64,000 bases of DNA from Kitasatospora cineracea (GTDB lineage Bacteria > Actinomycetota > Actinomycetes > Streptomycetales > Streptomycetaceae): NCBI RefSeq assembly GCF_003751605.1, contig NZ_RJVJ01000004.1, positions 57,321 through 121,320 on the forward strand, given 5' to 3'. This document shows positions 43,584 through 52,241 of this stretch, in pieces; the stretch's first letter is position 1, and each line of letters opens with the position of its first letter. A program made the translations under genes and the position numbers. The notes under the pieces were generated by a model. It had not been told where the DNA came from. It saw nothing but the letters and a program-made list of their open reading frames with translations, and did not search any database.

Positions 43584-44443
43584 GCCGCCTGCACCCCGAT
43601 CCGGGCCCGGCCGCCCATCGGGCAGCCCGCCGACTCCGCGCCGCGGGCCTCGCCGGTCGTGCCGCCCGCGTCGGTGAAGGCGCGGTAGCGGGCGGTGCTG
43701 TCCAGCCAGAGCTTCGGGAAGAGCGGACGCACCGCCAGCCGCTCCAGGTCGGACAGCGGGCGGCCGCGCATGCTGGTGGGCCGGCCGCGGTCCTCCGCGT
43801 GCTCCTCGTCCAGCGGGCGCCCGCCGAGCAGCTGCCAGACCATCGCCAGGTGCACCTGGCGCCACTCCGTGGTGCGCGAGTCGAAGCGGTGCAGGGCCAG
43901 GCCGACGTCGGCCAGCAGCGCCTGCCCGGTCTCGCCGCGCCAGCCGGGCTCGGCCGCGGGGCCCAGGTCGGCGACCCGCATTCCGTGCGCGGAGAGCGCC
44001 GACTCGAAACTCTCCCACAGCGCGTGCGCGGCCTTGCGAATTCCGCGGACGCCGGGGGAGTCCAGCCCGGTGGAATTGTCGGGGAACAATTCCCGCATCT
44101 TCAGGAAACTGCTCTGCGGGAGGAAGTCGACCAGCAGCCGCAGGCAGCTCACCGGCACCGCGCCCAGCTCGGTCGCCCGGCGCAGCAGCCGCCCGGTCTC
44201 GACCAGGTCGCCGTCGTCCAGGGCCGCGACCGCGTCGCACAGGGTGTGGTGGATGCCGGCCCAGGCGTACTCGGTGATCAGGTGGACCACCTGGAACAGC
44301 CGGTGGTCCGGGTGGATCAGCAGATCCGTCGGGACCAGCGCGGACAGGGCTTCGGTGAGACGGATCTCGTTCTCGTAGCCGCTGCCGCGGTCGTAGTCGT
44401 AGCGGAGCCGGGGGTTGGGCTCCAGGGGGTTGAGGGTCTTCAC
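43580..44443 (-). CDS. Tryptophan-2,3-dioxygenase-like heme enzyme
   Basis: A 287-aa helical protein with the TDO-superfamily pattern: HRLFQVVHLITEYAW (residues 47-61), LPQSSFLKMRELF and STGLDSPGVRG (117-133), and WRQVHLAMVWQLLGG with probable heme ligand H198. Divergent TDO homologues in natural-product clusters (MarE, SfmD) act as mono- or peroxygenases on aromatic amino acids rather than as ring-cleaving dioxygenases, so substrate and chemistry are open. It opens the leftward arm of cluster 2. GTG 44443 has only a weak ribosome binding site. Confidence 0.75.
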   Translation of the reverse strand: MKTLNPLEPNPRLRYDYDRGSGYENEIRLTEALSALVPTDLLIHPDHRLFQVVHLITEYAWAGIHHTLCDAVAALDDGDLVETGRLLRRATELGAVPVSCLRLLVDFLPQSSFLKMRELFPDNSTGLDSPGVRGIRKAAHALWESFESALSAHGMRVADLGPAAEPGWRGETGQALLADVGLALHRFDSRTTEWRQVHLAMVWQLLGGRPLDEEHAEDRGRPTSMRGRPLSDLERLAVRPLFPKLWLDSTARYRAFTDAGGTTGEARGAESAGCPMGGRARIGVQAA

Positions 44444-44675
44444 GAGGGCCGCAGTCTCCCGGTCGAACGGTCGGATGGGATCACGCAGTGAAAAGCACAG
44501 CGGAAATGACTACAGCAACGGTGGAAAATCACTCGAAATACGCTTGAGGATGCATTTAAGAGTCGTACTCGAATATGCGCCGAGCGGGCCTGGACCGCCC
44601 TTGTCCGAAGGGTTCCCCGGCGGTAGAAAATTCATTCGGCACTGGCGGTCGATTTCCGTGCGAAGGAGGCACAGC
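44444..44675. promoter_or_regulatory. Divergent promoter region of the second cluster
   Basis: A 232-bp gene-free region between the leftward heme-enzyme operon and the rightward MbtH operon. Around 44480-44580 it is strikingly AT-rich for this DNA (for example GGAAAATCACTCGAAATACG), which suits promoters for both arms. Exact boxes not assigned. Confidence 0.55.
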
Positions 44676-44903
44676 ATGGATCCCTCGGATGCGGAAGGCC
44701 GCACCCCGTACGCGGTCGTGGTCAACGACGAGGACCAGCACTCGGTGTGGCCTGCGGCCCTGCCGCTGCCCCCGGGCTGGCACGAGGCCGGCGTCCGCGG
44801 CGACGAGCAGCACTGCCTGCAGGCCATCACCCGGCTGTGGCCCGACATCACCCCGCGCTCGGCCCGCGTCCCGGCACCCGCCACCGCCGGGGAGCGGACG
44901 TGA
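44676..44903 (+). CDS. MbtH-like protein
   Basis: A 75-aa protein with the MbtH signature: YAVVVNDEDQHSVWPAALPLPPGWHEAG followed by CLQAITRLWPDITP. MbtH proteins bind NRPS adenylation domains and are needed for their folding or activity, so it should serve the A domains at 46300 and 52980. ATG 44676 has GAAGGAGG upstream. The gene overlaps the reductase start by GTGA. Confidence 0.93.
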   Translation: MDPSDAEGRTPYAVVVNDEDQHSVWPAALPLPPGWHEAGVRGDEQHCLQAITRLWPDITPRSARVPAPATAGERT

Positions 44904-45922
44904 GCGGCACCCCGGCCGCGGCACCCGCGCCGGAGCAGCAGCCCGCCTCCCGGCAACCCGCGCCGGAGCAGCAGCCCGCCGGGCTGCGCCACGCCGTGCT
45001 CGGCGCGGGCGGCGTGGGCCTCTCCCTGGCCGCGGACCTGGCCCGCGCCGGACAGCGGGTCGTCCTGGTGATGCGCCCGTCCTCGCTGGCCGACTACCGG
45101 GGCGCGGTGCGGGTGCGCTCCGCCGGACAGGGCGACTTCCGGGTCCCGGTCCCGGCGGTGGCCCGGCTGGACGAACCCGTCGACGTGCTGTGGATCGCGG
45201 TCAAGCAGCCCCGGCTCGCCGCCGCCCTGCAGTCGGTGTCCGCCGCAGCCGCGCCCGCGCTGGTGGTGCCGCTGCTCAACGGCATCGACCACCTGCCGCT
45301 GCTGGAACGCGACTTCGGCGACCGGGTGGTGGCCGGGGCGATCCGGATCGAGGCCCACCGCACCGCGGTCGGCGAAGTGGTCCGCGACTCGCTGTTCACC
45401 CAGCTGGAACTCGCCCGCCGCAACGGCTCCCGGGACGGCCTGGACCCCCTCGTCGCCGCCCTGCGGACGGCCGGCATCCGCGCGGTCCCCGGCCGCGACG
45501 CCCAGACGGTGCTGTGGCACAAGGCCGTCCTGCTCGCCCCGCTGGCCCTGGCGACCCTGGCCGTCTCCGGCCCGCTCGAACAGGTCCGGGCCGAGGCCGA
45601 GGCCGGCACCCTGATGCTGGCCTGCGCCCGGGAGCTGTGCGCGGTGGCCACCGCCCTCGGCGTACCGGACCTGGACCCGGACCACCTGATCCGCACCCTC
45701 GAGTCCCTGCCCGGCCGGACCACCCCCTCGCTCAGCCGCGACCCCGCCGAACTGGACGCCATCGGCGGCTCGGTCCTGCGCGCGGCCGAACGCGCGGGCG
45801 TACCGGCCCCGGCGACCCGGGCCCTGCTGCGGCCGCGGAACCCGGCCGCCCCGAACAACCCGAACACCCCGAAGACCCGGACCCACGGGCAGACGACGAA
45901 GGCGGGCAGTGGCAATGCGTGA
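44900..45922 (+). CDS. PanE/ApbA-type ketopantoate-reductase-like enzyme
   Basis: A 340-aa NADPH-dependent 2-oxoacid reductase: AVLGAGGVGLSLAADL (GxGxxG), WIAVKQP (catalytic lysine region), LLNGIDHL and a C-terminal helical domain with VLWHKAVLLAPL. The first 25 residues hold a repeated APEQQPA segment and are probably disordered. It could make an alpha-hydroxy acid from a keto acid for the NRPS, or reduce a branched keto acid. GTG 44900 overlaps the MbtH stop. Confidence 0.83.
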   Translation: MSGTPAAAPAPEQQPASRQPAPEQQPAGLRHAVLGAGGVGLSLAADLARAGQRVVLVMRPSSLADYRGAVRVRSAGQGDFRVPVPAVARLDEPVDVLWIAVKQPRLAAALQSVSAAAAPALVVPLLNGIDHLPLLERDFGDRVVAGAIRIEAHRTAVGEVVRDSLFTQLELARRNGSRDGLDPLVAALRTAGIRAVPGRDAQTVLWHKAVLLAPLALATLAVSGPLEQVRAEAEAGTLMLACARELCAVATALGVPDLDPDHLIRTLESLPGRTTPSLSRDPAELDAIGGSVLRAAERAGVPAPATRALLRPRNPAAPNNPNTPKTRTHGQTTKAGSGNA

Positions 45923-46199
45923 GTGGTCCCTGGACGAGATCGGCACCACCATCCGCACGATGCTCACCGAAGACCTCTACCTCCCGCTCGACCCGGCGGC
46001 GATCCGGCCGGACGTCGACCTGGTCGACGACCTCGGCCTGGGCTCGCTGGACCTCTCCGAACTGCGGGGCCTGTGCGAGAACCGGTTCGGCGTGCCGATC
46101 GCCGAGACGGACTTCAACCCCGTGCACTTCCACTCGGTGGACACCCTGAGCGCCCTGCTGGCCCACTCCCTCGGCCGCCGCCCCGCCCCGGCCGCCTGA
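45909..46199 (+). CDS. Free-standing acyl carrier protein
   Basis: A 96-aa four-helix carrier protein with phosphopantetheine serine S46 in DDLGLGSLDLSELRG. The acidic helix 2 is ACP-like rather than PCP-like. Probable partner of the acyl-AMP ligase and the ketosynthases. GTG 45909 has GAAGG six bases upstream; ATG 45915 is an alternative. It overlaps the reductase end by 14 bases. Confidence 0.88.
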   Translation: MAMREWSLDEIGTTIRTMLTEDLYLPLDPAAIRPDVDLVDDLGLGSLDLSELRGLCENRFGVPIAETDFNPVHFHSVDTLSALLAHSLGRRPAPAA

Positions 46200-46299
46200 C
46201 CGCACCCGCCCGACCCAGCCGCCCCCACCCCGCGCACCGCAGCACCCGCGCACCGCCACCCGCACGGTCCGCGGCGCACCACCGAACCGACCGGAAGGA

Positions 46300-49200
46300 A
46301 TGACGAGAGACGTGAACGAAGCCCGGTCCAAGGCCACACCGGAGCAGGTGGAGGTGTGGCTGGCCGTCCAACGTGAGCCCGAGTCCGGCCGCTTCAACAT
46401 CCCGGTCGACCTCGAGTTCACCCCGGGCGTCGACCTCCCGGCCCTGCGCGGCGCCCTGCAGGACCTCGTGTCCCGGCACCCCCTGCTGCGCAGCGCGTTC
46501 GTCACCGAAGGCCCCGACCTCCTCCGCGTCGAACACCCCACCGCCCCGGTCCCCCTGATGGTGCGCCGCTCGACCACCCCCTACGACCCGGCCACCGCCG
46601 CCCGCGAAGCCGCGGCCCTCTCCGCCCGCCCCTTCGACACCACCCGCGCCCCCCTGCTCCGGGCCGAGGTCCTCCACCACCCGGACGGCGCCCTGCTGGT
46701 GCTCGTCGTGCACCACCTGGTGTGCGACGGCTGGTCTCAACAGGTCCTCCTCGACGACCTGATCGCCGCCTACCGCACCCGCCTCCAGCCCACCCCGGGC
46801 GAACCCGGGCCCCCGGTGTTGTCCGCGGACAACATCCCGCCCGCACCCCCGGTGTTGTCCGCGGACAACATTCCCCCTGCCGCTGCCGTGTTGTCCGCGG
46901 ACAACACGGCGCCCACCGCCCCCTCGGCCCCCGTGTTGTCCGCGGACAACATCCCGTCCACCGCCCCGATGTTGTCCGCGGACAACATCCCCTCCCCCAC
47001 TCCGGTGTTGTCCGCGGACAACACCACCCCCGCAACCACCCCCGCGCCCGACGCCGCGACCGCCTACTGGCAGGGCCTGCTCGGGGACGAACTCCCCTCG
47101 CTGGCCCCGCTCCCCGACCTCAACCGCCCCTCCGCCACCCCCGGCGCCCCCGCCTGGGAGACCGCCGCGCTCGACGCCCGGACGATGACCGGCATCCGCG
47201 ACCTGGCCCGCGCCGAACTCGCCTCGCCCGCCACCGTCCTGCTCGCCTGCTGGCTGACCCTGCTGCACGCCTGGAGCGCCGCCGAGGCCGGCACCTCCGG
47301 CATGCTCTTCGCCGCCCGGCACGGCGACGAGCGCTCGGTCGACCTCCAGGCCCGGGTCCTGCCGGTGGTCTCCGAGGTCTCCGCCGGCACCGCCTTCCGC
47401 GACCTGGTCGTCGCCCTGCGCGACCAGGTCTGGGACTCCCTCGACCACTGCACCGTCCCCTCCGCGCAACTGCGCACCCTGCGCCGCGAAGCCGGGCACC
47501 GCTCGCTGATCGACCCCTGCGTGTTCATGCACTTCCCCGAGCCCGAGGGCGAGTGGGAGGTCCCCGGCGCCCGGATCCGGCTGGTCGAGCACGACACCCC
47601 CGCCGCGAAGTACGACTTCTCCCTCGTGGTGCTGGAGCAGGCGAACGGCGCCCGGGTCCGGGTGGACTTCGACTCCGCGGTCTACCGCAGCGCCACCGCC
47701 CGGGTCTTCCTCGACCAGTTCACCGCCCTGGCCGCGGCCGCCGCCGCCGACCCGGCCGCCTCCTGCGGCGCCCTGGTCGCCGGCAGCGACACCTTCACCC
47801 CGTTCTCCGCGGTCGACGACACCCTCCCGCTGGAACGCACCCCGGTCCACGAACTGGTCCTGGCCCGCGCCGCCCGCACCCCCGACGCGATCGCGCTCCG
47901 CCACGGCCCGCAGACCGTCACCTACCGCGAACTCGCCCACCGCGCCCAGGCCCTGTCCACCTGGCTGCGCACCCGGGGAGTGCGCAACGGCGACCTGGTC
48001 GCCCTGCTGCTCCCCCGCGGCACCACCTCGATCGTGCTGTGGCTGGCCACCCTGATCGCCGGCGCCGGCTACCTGCCGCTCGACCCGGTCTACCCGGACG
48101 CCCAGCTGCAGGCCGTCCTCGACGACGCCGCGCCCCGGATCACCATCGGCACCGACGGCCTGCTCGGCCGGGTCACCCTGCCGCCCGGGAGCGCCTTCAC
48201 CGTCGAGGAGGCCCTCTGGGGCGCCCTGGACCGGTCCCCGACCGCCCCCGCCCCGGCACCCGTCCGGGTCGGCCCCGACGGGGTGTTCAACGTCCTCTAC
48301 ACCTCCGGCTCCACCGGCCGCCCCAAGGGCGTCGTCCTCTCCCACGAGGGCTTCACCCGGCTGCTGTCCCGCCCCGACTTCCTCGACCTCGACGAGACCG
48401 ACGTGGTCGCGCACCTGTGCCCGCTGAACTTCGACGGCGCCACCTACGAGGTCTGGGGCGCCCTCGCCGCCGGCGCCGAGGTCGTGGTCGTCGGCAAGGA
48501 ACTGGTGCTCTCCCCCGAGGAGCTGCGCACCGTCTTCCTCGAGCACGGCGTCACCACGATGCTGGCCAGCACCCCCCTGATGAACCGCCTCATCGAGGAC
48601 GTGCCGGACGTCTTCCAGACGCTGCGCCGGGTCTTCTGCGGCGGCGAGATGATCTCGGTCCCGCACATGTCCAAGGTGCTGCGCTGGGCCGCCCCCGGCA
48701 CCGTCCTGCACGGGTACGGCCCCACCGAGAACTCCTTCACCTCCACCTGGTGGCCCGTCACCGGGACCGACGACTGCGCCCGGACCGTGCCCATCGGCGC
48801 CCCGGTGCCCGGCACCCGCGCCGTCGTCGTGATGGACCCGGTCGGCATGCGCGCCGCCCCCCGCGGCGTCCCCGGCGAACTCTGGCTCGGCGGCGCCGGC
48901 CTGGCCCGCGGCTACCTCGGCGACCCCGCCGCGACCGCCCGCCGCTACGTCCCCGACGGCTTCTCCGGCCTGCCCGGACAGCGGCTCTACCGCACCGGCG
49001 ACCGGGTCCGCTGGACCCCCGACGGGCTGCTGGAGTTCATCGGCCGCGACGACAACCAGGTCAAGATCCGCTCCCAGCGCGTCGAACTGGGCGAGGTCAC
49101 CTCCGCCCTCGCCGCCCACCCCCAGGTCCAGGCGGCCGTGGTCTCGGTGGTCCGCAACCGCCGGGGCGAGAAGGAACTGGCCGGCTTCGCGGTGCTGGAA

Positions 49201-50937
49201 CCGGGCGGCCGCACCGAGGAGGTCCGCGCCCACCTGCGGACGGTGCTCCCCTCCTTCGCGGTCCCGCGCTACCTGGTCGCGCTGGACGAGATGCCGCTCA
49301 CCCCGAACGGCAAGGTCGACCGCAAGCGCCTGCCCGACCCGACCACCCCACCCGTGTTGTCCGCGGACAACATCCCGCCCGCACCCCCGATGTTGTCCGC
49401 GGACAACATCCCCTCCCCCACCCAGATGTTGTCCGCGGACAACATTCCCCCCACGCCCGCCGTGTTGTCCGCGGACAACATTCCGTCCGCCACCGCCACC
49501 GCCCCGGCCGTCGCGGACGCCCCCAGCACGGTCGAGGCCGTCCGGGCCGCCTGGATCTCCCTGGTCGAGCACGACGACTTCGGCCCGGACGACAACTTCT
49601 TCGACGCCGGAGGCCACTCCCTCCTCCTGGTCGCCCTCGCCCAGGCCCTGCGCGAACGCCTCGGCACCGCCCCCAGCGTCGCCGACCTGCTCCGCCACAC
49701 CACCGTCCGCGCCCAAGCCACCCTCCTGAGCGCCACCGCCCCCGCCCCCGCGCCCGCGACCGCCCCGCCCGTGTTGTCCGCGGACAACATCCCGCCCGCA
49801 CCCCCGATGTTGTCCGCGGACAACATCCCCTCCCCCACCCAGATGTTGTCCGCGGACAACATTCCCCCCACGCCCGCCGTGTTGTCCGCGGACAACACCG
49901 GACCCGCCGCACCCGTGTTGTCCGCGGACAACACGGAGGCCGCCCCGGCCACGCACCCCGGCCCCACCCCCCGGATCCTCGTCCTGTCCGCCCGGGACGA
50001 AGCCGCCCTGGCCGCCATCCGCTCCGCCCTCGCGGACCACCTGGAGCGGACCCCGGGCCTGCGCCTCGCGGACGTGGCCACCACCCTCCAGCAGGGCCGC
50101 GAAGCCCTCGACCACCGGTACGCCGTGGTCGCCACCGACCTCGACCGGGCCGCCCGGGCCCTGCGCAGCCCGCAGCCCGGCACCCCCGGCGTCGAAGGCC
50201 GGACGGACCCCAAGGCCCCGGCCCGGGTGATCTGGTCCTTCGGCGGCACCACGGCCGACACCACCACCGCCCGCGCCCTCGCCGACTCGCCCTCCGCCCG
50301 CCGACGGACCCAGGAAGCGGGCCTGCCCGGCACCCCCGGCCGGACCGGCCCGGTGGAACTGTTCGCCGCCCAGCTCGGCCTGGCCGAGGAACTCACCGAC
50401 CGGGGCCTGACCTCGGCGGCGGTGACCGGCGCGGGCGCCGGACTGGTCACGGCCCTGGTCGTCGCCGGCGCCCTCGACTTCCCCGCCGGCCTGCGCCTGG
50501 CCGAGGCCCTGGCCGCCCCGGACGCGACCCCCGCCGGCCTCACCGCCCTGCTGCGGAAGCTCTCCCCCGGCCCGGCCCGCACCCCGCTGGCCGCCCCGGT
50601 CGACGACCCGGCCGCGCTGGCCGCGGCCCTGCTGTCGGCCGACGGCCGCCCCCGCGTCCCGGCCACCGCGGCCGGCACCCGCACCGTCGTCGTCGACACC
50701 GGCGTCGGCGCCCGGCCCGCGATGTTGTCCGCGGACAACATCGTGGTCCCCCTGACCGCAGGCACCACCGACGACGACGGCAGCGGCGACGGCAACGACG
50801 CCGACGACGCACCACGGACCCGGCTCCTGACGGCCGTGGCCCGGCTGTGGTGCCACGGCGTCCCCGTGGCACTGACCGAAGGCACCCCCGGACGCCGCCT
50901 ACGGCTGCCGGTGTACCGGTTCGAACGAGCCGGATGA
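46300..50937 (+). CDS. NRPS: condensation-adenylation-thiolation plus degenerate acyltransferase-like tail, carrying 16 parS-like palindromes
   Basis: A 1545-aa protein. Condensation domain (about 10-460) with HHLVCDG at 138-144; adenylation domain (about 525-1010) with A3 YTSGSTGRPKG at 667, A5 YGPTE near 806 and A10 NGKVDRK near 1003; thiolation domain with S1107 in DNFFDAGGHSLL. From 1224 on it resembles the KS-AT linker and AT of type I PKS (LVLSARDEAALAAIRSALAD), but the nucleophile motif GHSxGE is replaced by TGAGAGL near 1376, so it should be inactive. Three blocks of (V/M)LSADN repeats sit at 173-242, 1019-1061 and 1158-1212, plus one at 1475. Specificity residues read by eye (D,G,Y,L,F,G,G,F,T) match no code I know. 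Confidence 0.9.
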   Translation: MTRDVNEARSKATPEQVEVWLAVQREPESGRFNIPVDLEFTPGVDLPALRGALQDLVSRHPLLRSAFVTEGPDLLRVEHPTAPVPLMVRRSTTPYDPATAAREAAALSARPFDTTRAPLLRAEVLHHPDGALLVLVVHHLVCDGWSQQVLLDDLIAAYRTRLQPTPGEPGPPVLSADNIPPAPPVLSADNIPPAAAVLSADNTAPTAPSAPVLSADNIPSTAPMLSADNIPSPTPVLSADNTTPATTPAPDAATAYWQGLLGDELPSLAPLPDLNRPSATPGAPAWETAALDARTMTGIRDLARAELASPATVLLACWLTLLHAWSAAEAGTSGMLFAARHGDERSVDLQARVLPVVSEVSAGTAFRDLVVALRDQVWDSLDHCTVPSAQLRTLRREAGHRSLIDPCVFMHFPEPEGEWEVPGARIRLVEHDTPAAKYDFSLVVLEQANGARVRVDFDSAVYRSATARVFLDQFTALAAAAAADPAASCGALVAGSDTFTPFSAVDDTLPLERTPVHELVLARAARTPDAIALRHGPQTVTYRELAHRAQALSTWLRTRGVRNGDLVALLLPRGTTSIVLWLATLIAGAGYLPLDPVYPDAQLQAVLDDAAPRITIGTDGLLGRVTLPPGSAFTVEEALWGALDRSPTAPAPAPVRVGPDGVFNVLYTSGSTGRPKGVVLSHEGFTRLLSRPDFLDLDETDVVAHLCPLNFDGATYEVWGALAAGAEVVVVGKELVLSPEELRTVFLEHGVTTMLASTPLMNRLIEDVPDVFQTLRRVFCGGEMISVPHMSKVLRWAAPGTVLHGYGPTENSFTSTWWPVTGTDDCARTVPIGAPVPGTRAVVVMDPVGMRAAPRGVPGELWLGGAGLARGYLGDPAATARRYVPDGFSGLPGQRLYRTGDRVRWTPDGLLEFIGRDDNQVKIRSQRVELGEVTSALAAHPQVQAAVVSVVRNRRGEKELAGFAVLEPGGRTEEVRAHLRTVLPSFAVPRYLVALDEMPLTPNGKVDRKRLPDPTTPPVLSADNIPPAPPMLSADNIPSPTQMLSADNIPPTPAVLSADNIPSATATAPAVADAPSTVEAVRAAWISLVEHDDFGPDDNFFDAGGHSLLLVALAQALRERLGTAPSVADLLRHTTVRAQATLLSATAPAPAPATAPPVLSADNIPPAPPMLSADNIPSPTQMLSADNIPPTPAVLSADNTGPAAPVLSADNTEAAPATHPGPTPRILVLSARDEAALAAIRSALADHLERTPGLRLADVATTLQQGREALDHRYAVVATDLDRAARALRSPQPGTPGVEGRTDPKAPARVIWSFGGTTADTTTARALADSPSARRRTQEAGLPGTPGRTGPVELFAAQLGLAEELTDRGLTSAAVTGAGAGLVTALVVAGALDFPAGLRLAEALAAPDATPAGLTALLRKLSPGPARTPLAAPVDDPAALAAALLSADGRPRVPATAAGTRTVVVDTGVGARPAMLSADNIVVPLTAGTTDDDGSGDGNDADDAPRTRLLTAVARLWCHGVPVALTEGTPGRRLRLPVYRFERAG
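46817..47023. repeat. parS-like palindrome block A: six copies inside the NRPS condensation domain
   Basis: TGTTGTCCGCGGACAACA starts at 46817, 46853, 46889, 46934, 46970 and 47006, spaced 36, 36, 45, 36 and 36 bp. Each is read as (V/M)LSADN with Pro/Ala/Thr-rich spacers. The block lies between AYRTRLQ and AYWQGLL, where the two lobes of condensation domains join. Confidence 0.97.
49351..49897 (+). repeat. 130-bp exact direct repeat flanking the thiolation domain
   Basis: Bases 49351-49480 and 49768-49897 are identical over 130 bp, each holding four palindromes. The offset is 417 bp (139 codons), so recombination between them would remove the thiolation domain cleanly in frame. The identity of spacers as well as palindromes shows a recent duplication or gene conversion. 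Confidence 0.95.
49355..49480. repeat. parS-like palindrome block B: four copies in the A-T linker
   Basis: Copies start at 49355, 49391, 49427 and 49463, a strict 36-bp period (18-bp palindrome plus 18-bp spacer). They lie directly after the A10 motif and before the thiolation domain. Confidence 0.97.
49772..49933. repeat. parS-like palindrome block C: five copies after the thiolation domain
   Basis: Copies start at 49772, 49808, 49844, 49880 and 49916, again exactly 36 bp apart, in the linker between the thiolation domain and the degenerate acyltransferase-like tail. Confidence 0.97.
50723..50740. repeat. Single parS-like palindrome in the AT-like tail
   Basis: One copy of the 18-bp palindrome read as MLSADN at residues 1475-1480, in a low-complexity stretch before the acidic DDDGSGDGNDADDA segment. 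Confidence 0.95.
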
Positions 50938-50954
50938 AGGACGGAGCGAAGAGG

Positions 50955-52241
50955 ATGGCGAGCGCGATGGACACGCGTACGGTTGTCGCGGTCATGAGCC
51001 TGGGCGGCGCCTTCGACCTGATGGTGGACCTGGTCGAAGCCGCCGGCACCGACTACCGGCTGCTGATCGTGAACGGCGGCGAGCAGCGCTGGGAGCCGCA
51101 CGAGGTCGCGGCCCTCGACGGGCTGGTCGAGCATTTCGACGCGGCCGGCCTGGACGCCGCCGCGACCCGCGCGGGCCTGGCCGCCCGCGGGGTCGCCGGC
51201 GTGGTGGCCTTCCGCGACGAACTGCTGGTCCGCACCGCCGGGATCGCCGAGGGCCTGGGCCTGCCGTACCACAGCCCCGAGACCGCCCGGCGGCTGACCG
51301 ACAAGTACCTGCAACGCCAGGCCCTGGCCTGCGCCGGGCTCCCCCAGCCGCGCTTCGCCGCCTTCACCGACCCCGCCGACGCCCCCGCGGCGGCCCGGGC
51401 GGTGGGCTTCCCCGCCGTGCTCAAACCGCTCGCCGGCAGCGGCAGCCGCAACGTGTTCACCGTCGCCGACCCGGCCGGACTCGACACCGCGCTGGAGACC
51501 GCGCACGGAGCGGAGAGCGGCTGGCTGCTCGAGGAACGCATGCAGGGCACCCGGCACCCGGGCGCCGACTGGCTGGCCGACTACGTGTCGGTGGAGACCC
51601 TCGCCCTGGGCGACGACCAGTACTGGCACCTGGGGGTGACCGACCGGCTGCCGATGTACCCGCCCCTGCTGGAGGGCGGCGCCTGCACCCCCTCCCTGCT
51701 GCCCGAACCCGTCCGCGCCCAGGTCTGCGAGGTGACCCGGCACGCCCTGGCCGCCCTCGGCGTGCAGACCGGCGTCAGCCACACCGAGATCAAACTGACC
51801 CCCGACGGCCCCCGGATCATCGAGGTCAACGGCCGCATCGGCGGCCTGCTCCCGCAACTCACCCGCACCGCGAACGGCCTGGACCTGGTCCGCCTCGCCC
51901 TCGACTCCGCCACCGGCCGCGCCGACCGCCACCCGGTCACCGACGGGGACATCTCCTTCGCCTTCTTCACCCAGATGCCGCCGGGCTCCCGCCGGGTCGC
52001 CGCCCTCGCGGACGCGGACACCGCCGGCACGATCGACGGGGTCTGGCGGGTCGACGTGCACCACACCGTCGGCGCCCCGGTGGACGCCCGGGCCGGACTG
52101 CTCGGCCGGGTGCAGACCGTCTTCGCCACCGCCCCCGACGCCGACGGACTGCTCACCTCCTACCGGCGCCTGCGCACCTGGGCGGACCGCGGCAACGTCT
52201 TCGAGAACGACCTGGCGGCCGCGGCGGCCCACCGTGGCTGA
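50955..52241 (+). CDS. ATP-grasp carboxylate-amine ligase
   Basis: A 428-aa ATP-grasp enzyme: FPAVLKPLAGSGSRNVF (nucleotide-binding lysine), a central ATP-grasp fold and the metal-binding HTEIKLTPDGPRIIEVNGRIGG. The family joins a carboxyl to an amine through an acyl phosphate, as in L-amino acid ligases. It may form an amide outside the NRPS line, for example condensing a free amino acid with the product. ATG 50955 is favoured because GGAG lies eight bases upstream; ATG 50934 would overlap the NRPS stop but lacks a ribosome binding site. Confidence 0.86.
   Translation: MASAMDTRTVVAVMSLGGAFDLMVDLVEAAGTDYRLLIVNGGEQRWEPHEVAALDGLVEHFDAAGLDAAATRAGLAARGVAGVVAFRDELLVRTAGIAEGLGLPYHSPETARRLTDKYLQRQALACAGLPQPRFAAFTDPADAPAAARAVGFPAVLKPLAGSGSRNVFTVADPAGLDTALETAHGAESGWLLEERMQGTRHPGADWLADYVSVETLALGDDQYWHLGVTDRLPMYPPLLEGGACTPSLLPEPVRAQVCEVTRHALAALGVQTGVSHTEIKLTPDGPRIIEVNGRIGGLLPQLTRTANGLDLVRLALDSATGRADRHPVTDGDISFAFFTQMPPGSRRVAALADADTAGTIDGVWRVDVHHTVGAPVDARAGLLGRVQTVFATAPDADGLLTSYRRLRTWADRGNVFENDLAAAAAHRG

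Noticed and set aside
44415..44675. Longer N-terminus for the MbtH-like protein
   Set aside because: An in-frame start at 44415 exists, but the ribosome binding site GAAGGAGG sits at the 44676 start and MbtH proteins have no such extension.
46817..49933. CRISPR array
   Set aside because: The repeats are only 18 bp, perfectly palindromic, in frame inside genes, and spacers are 18-bp coding sequence with partial repeats among themselves; no cas genes are present.
46114..50856. Very long open frame on the minus strand opposite the first NRPS gene
   Set aside because: It is the antisense shadow of a GC-rich gene: low-complexity Gly/Ala/Arg/Val composition and no recognisable domain, whereas the plus strand has complete NRPS motifs.
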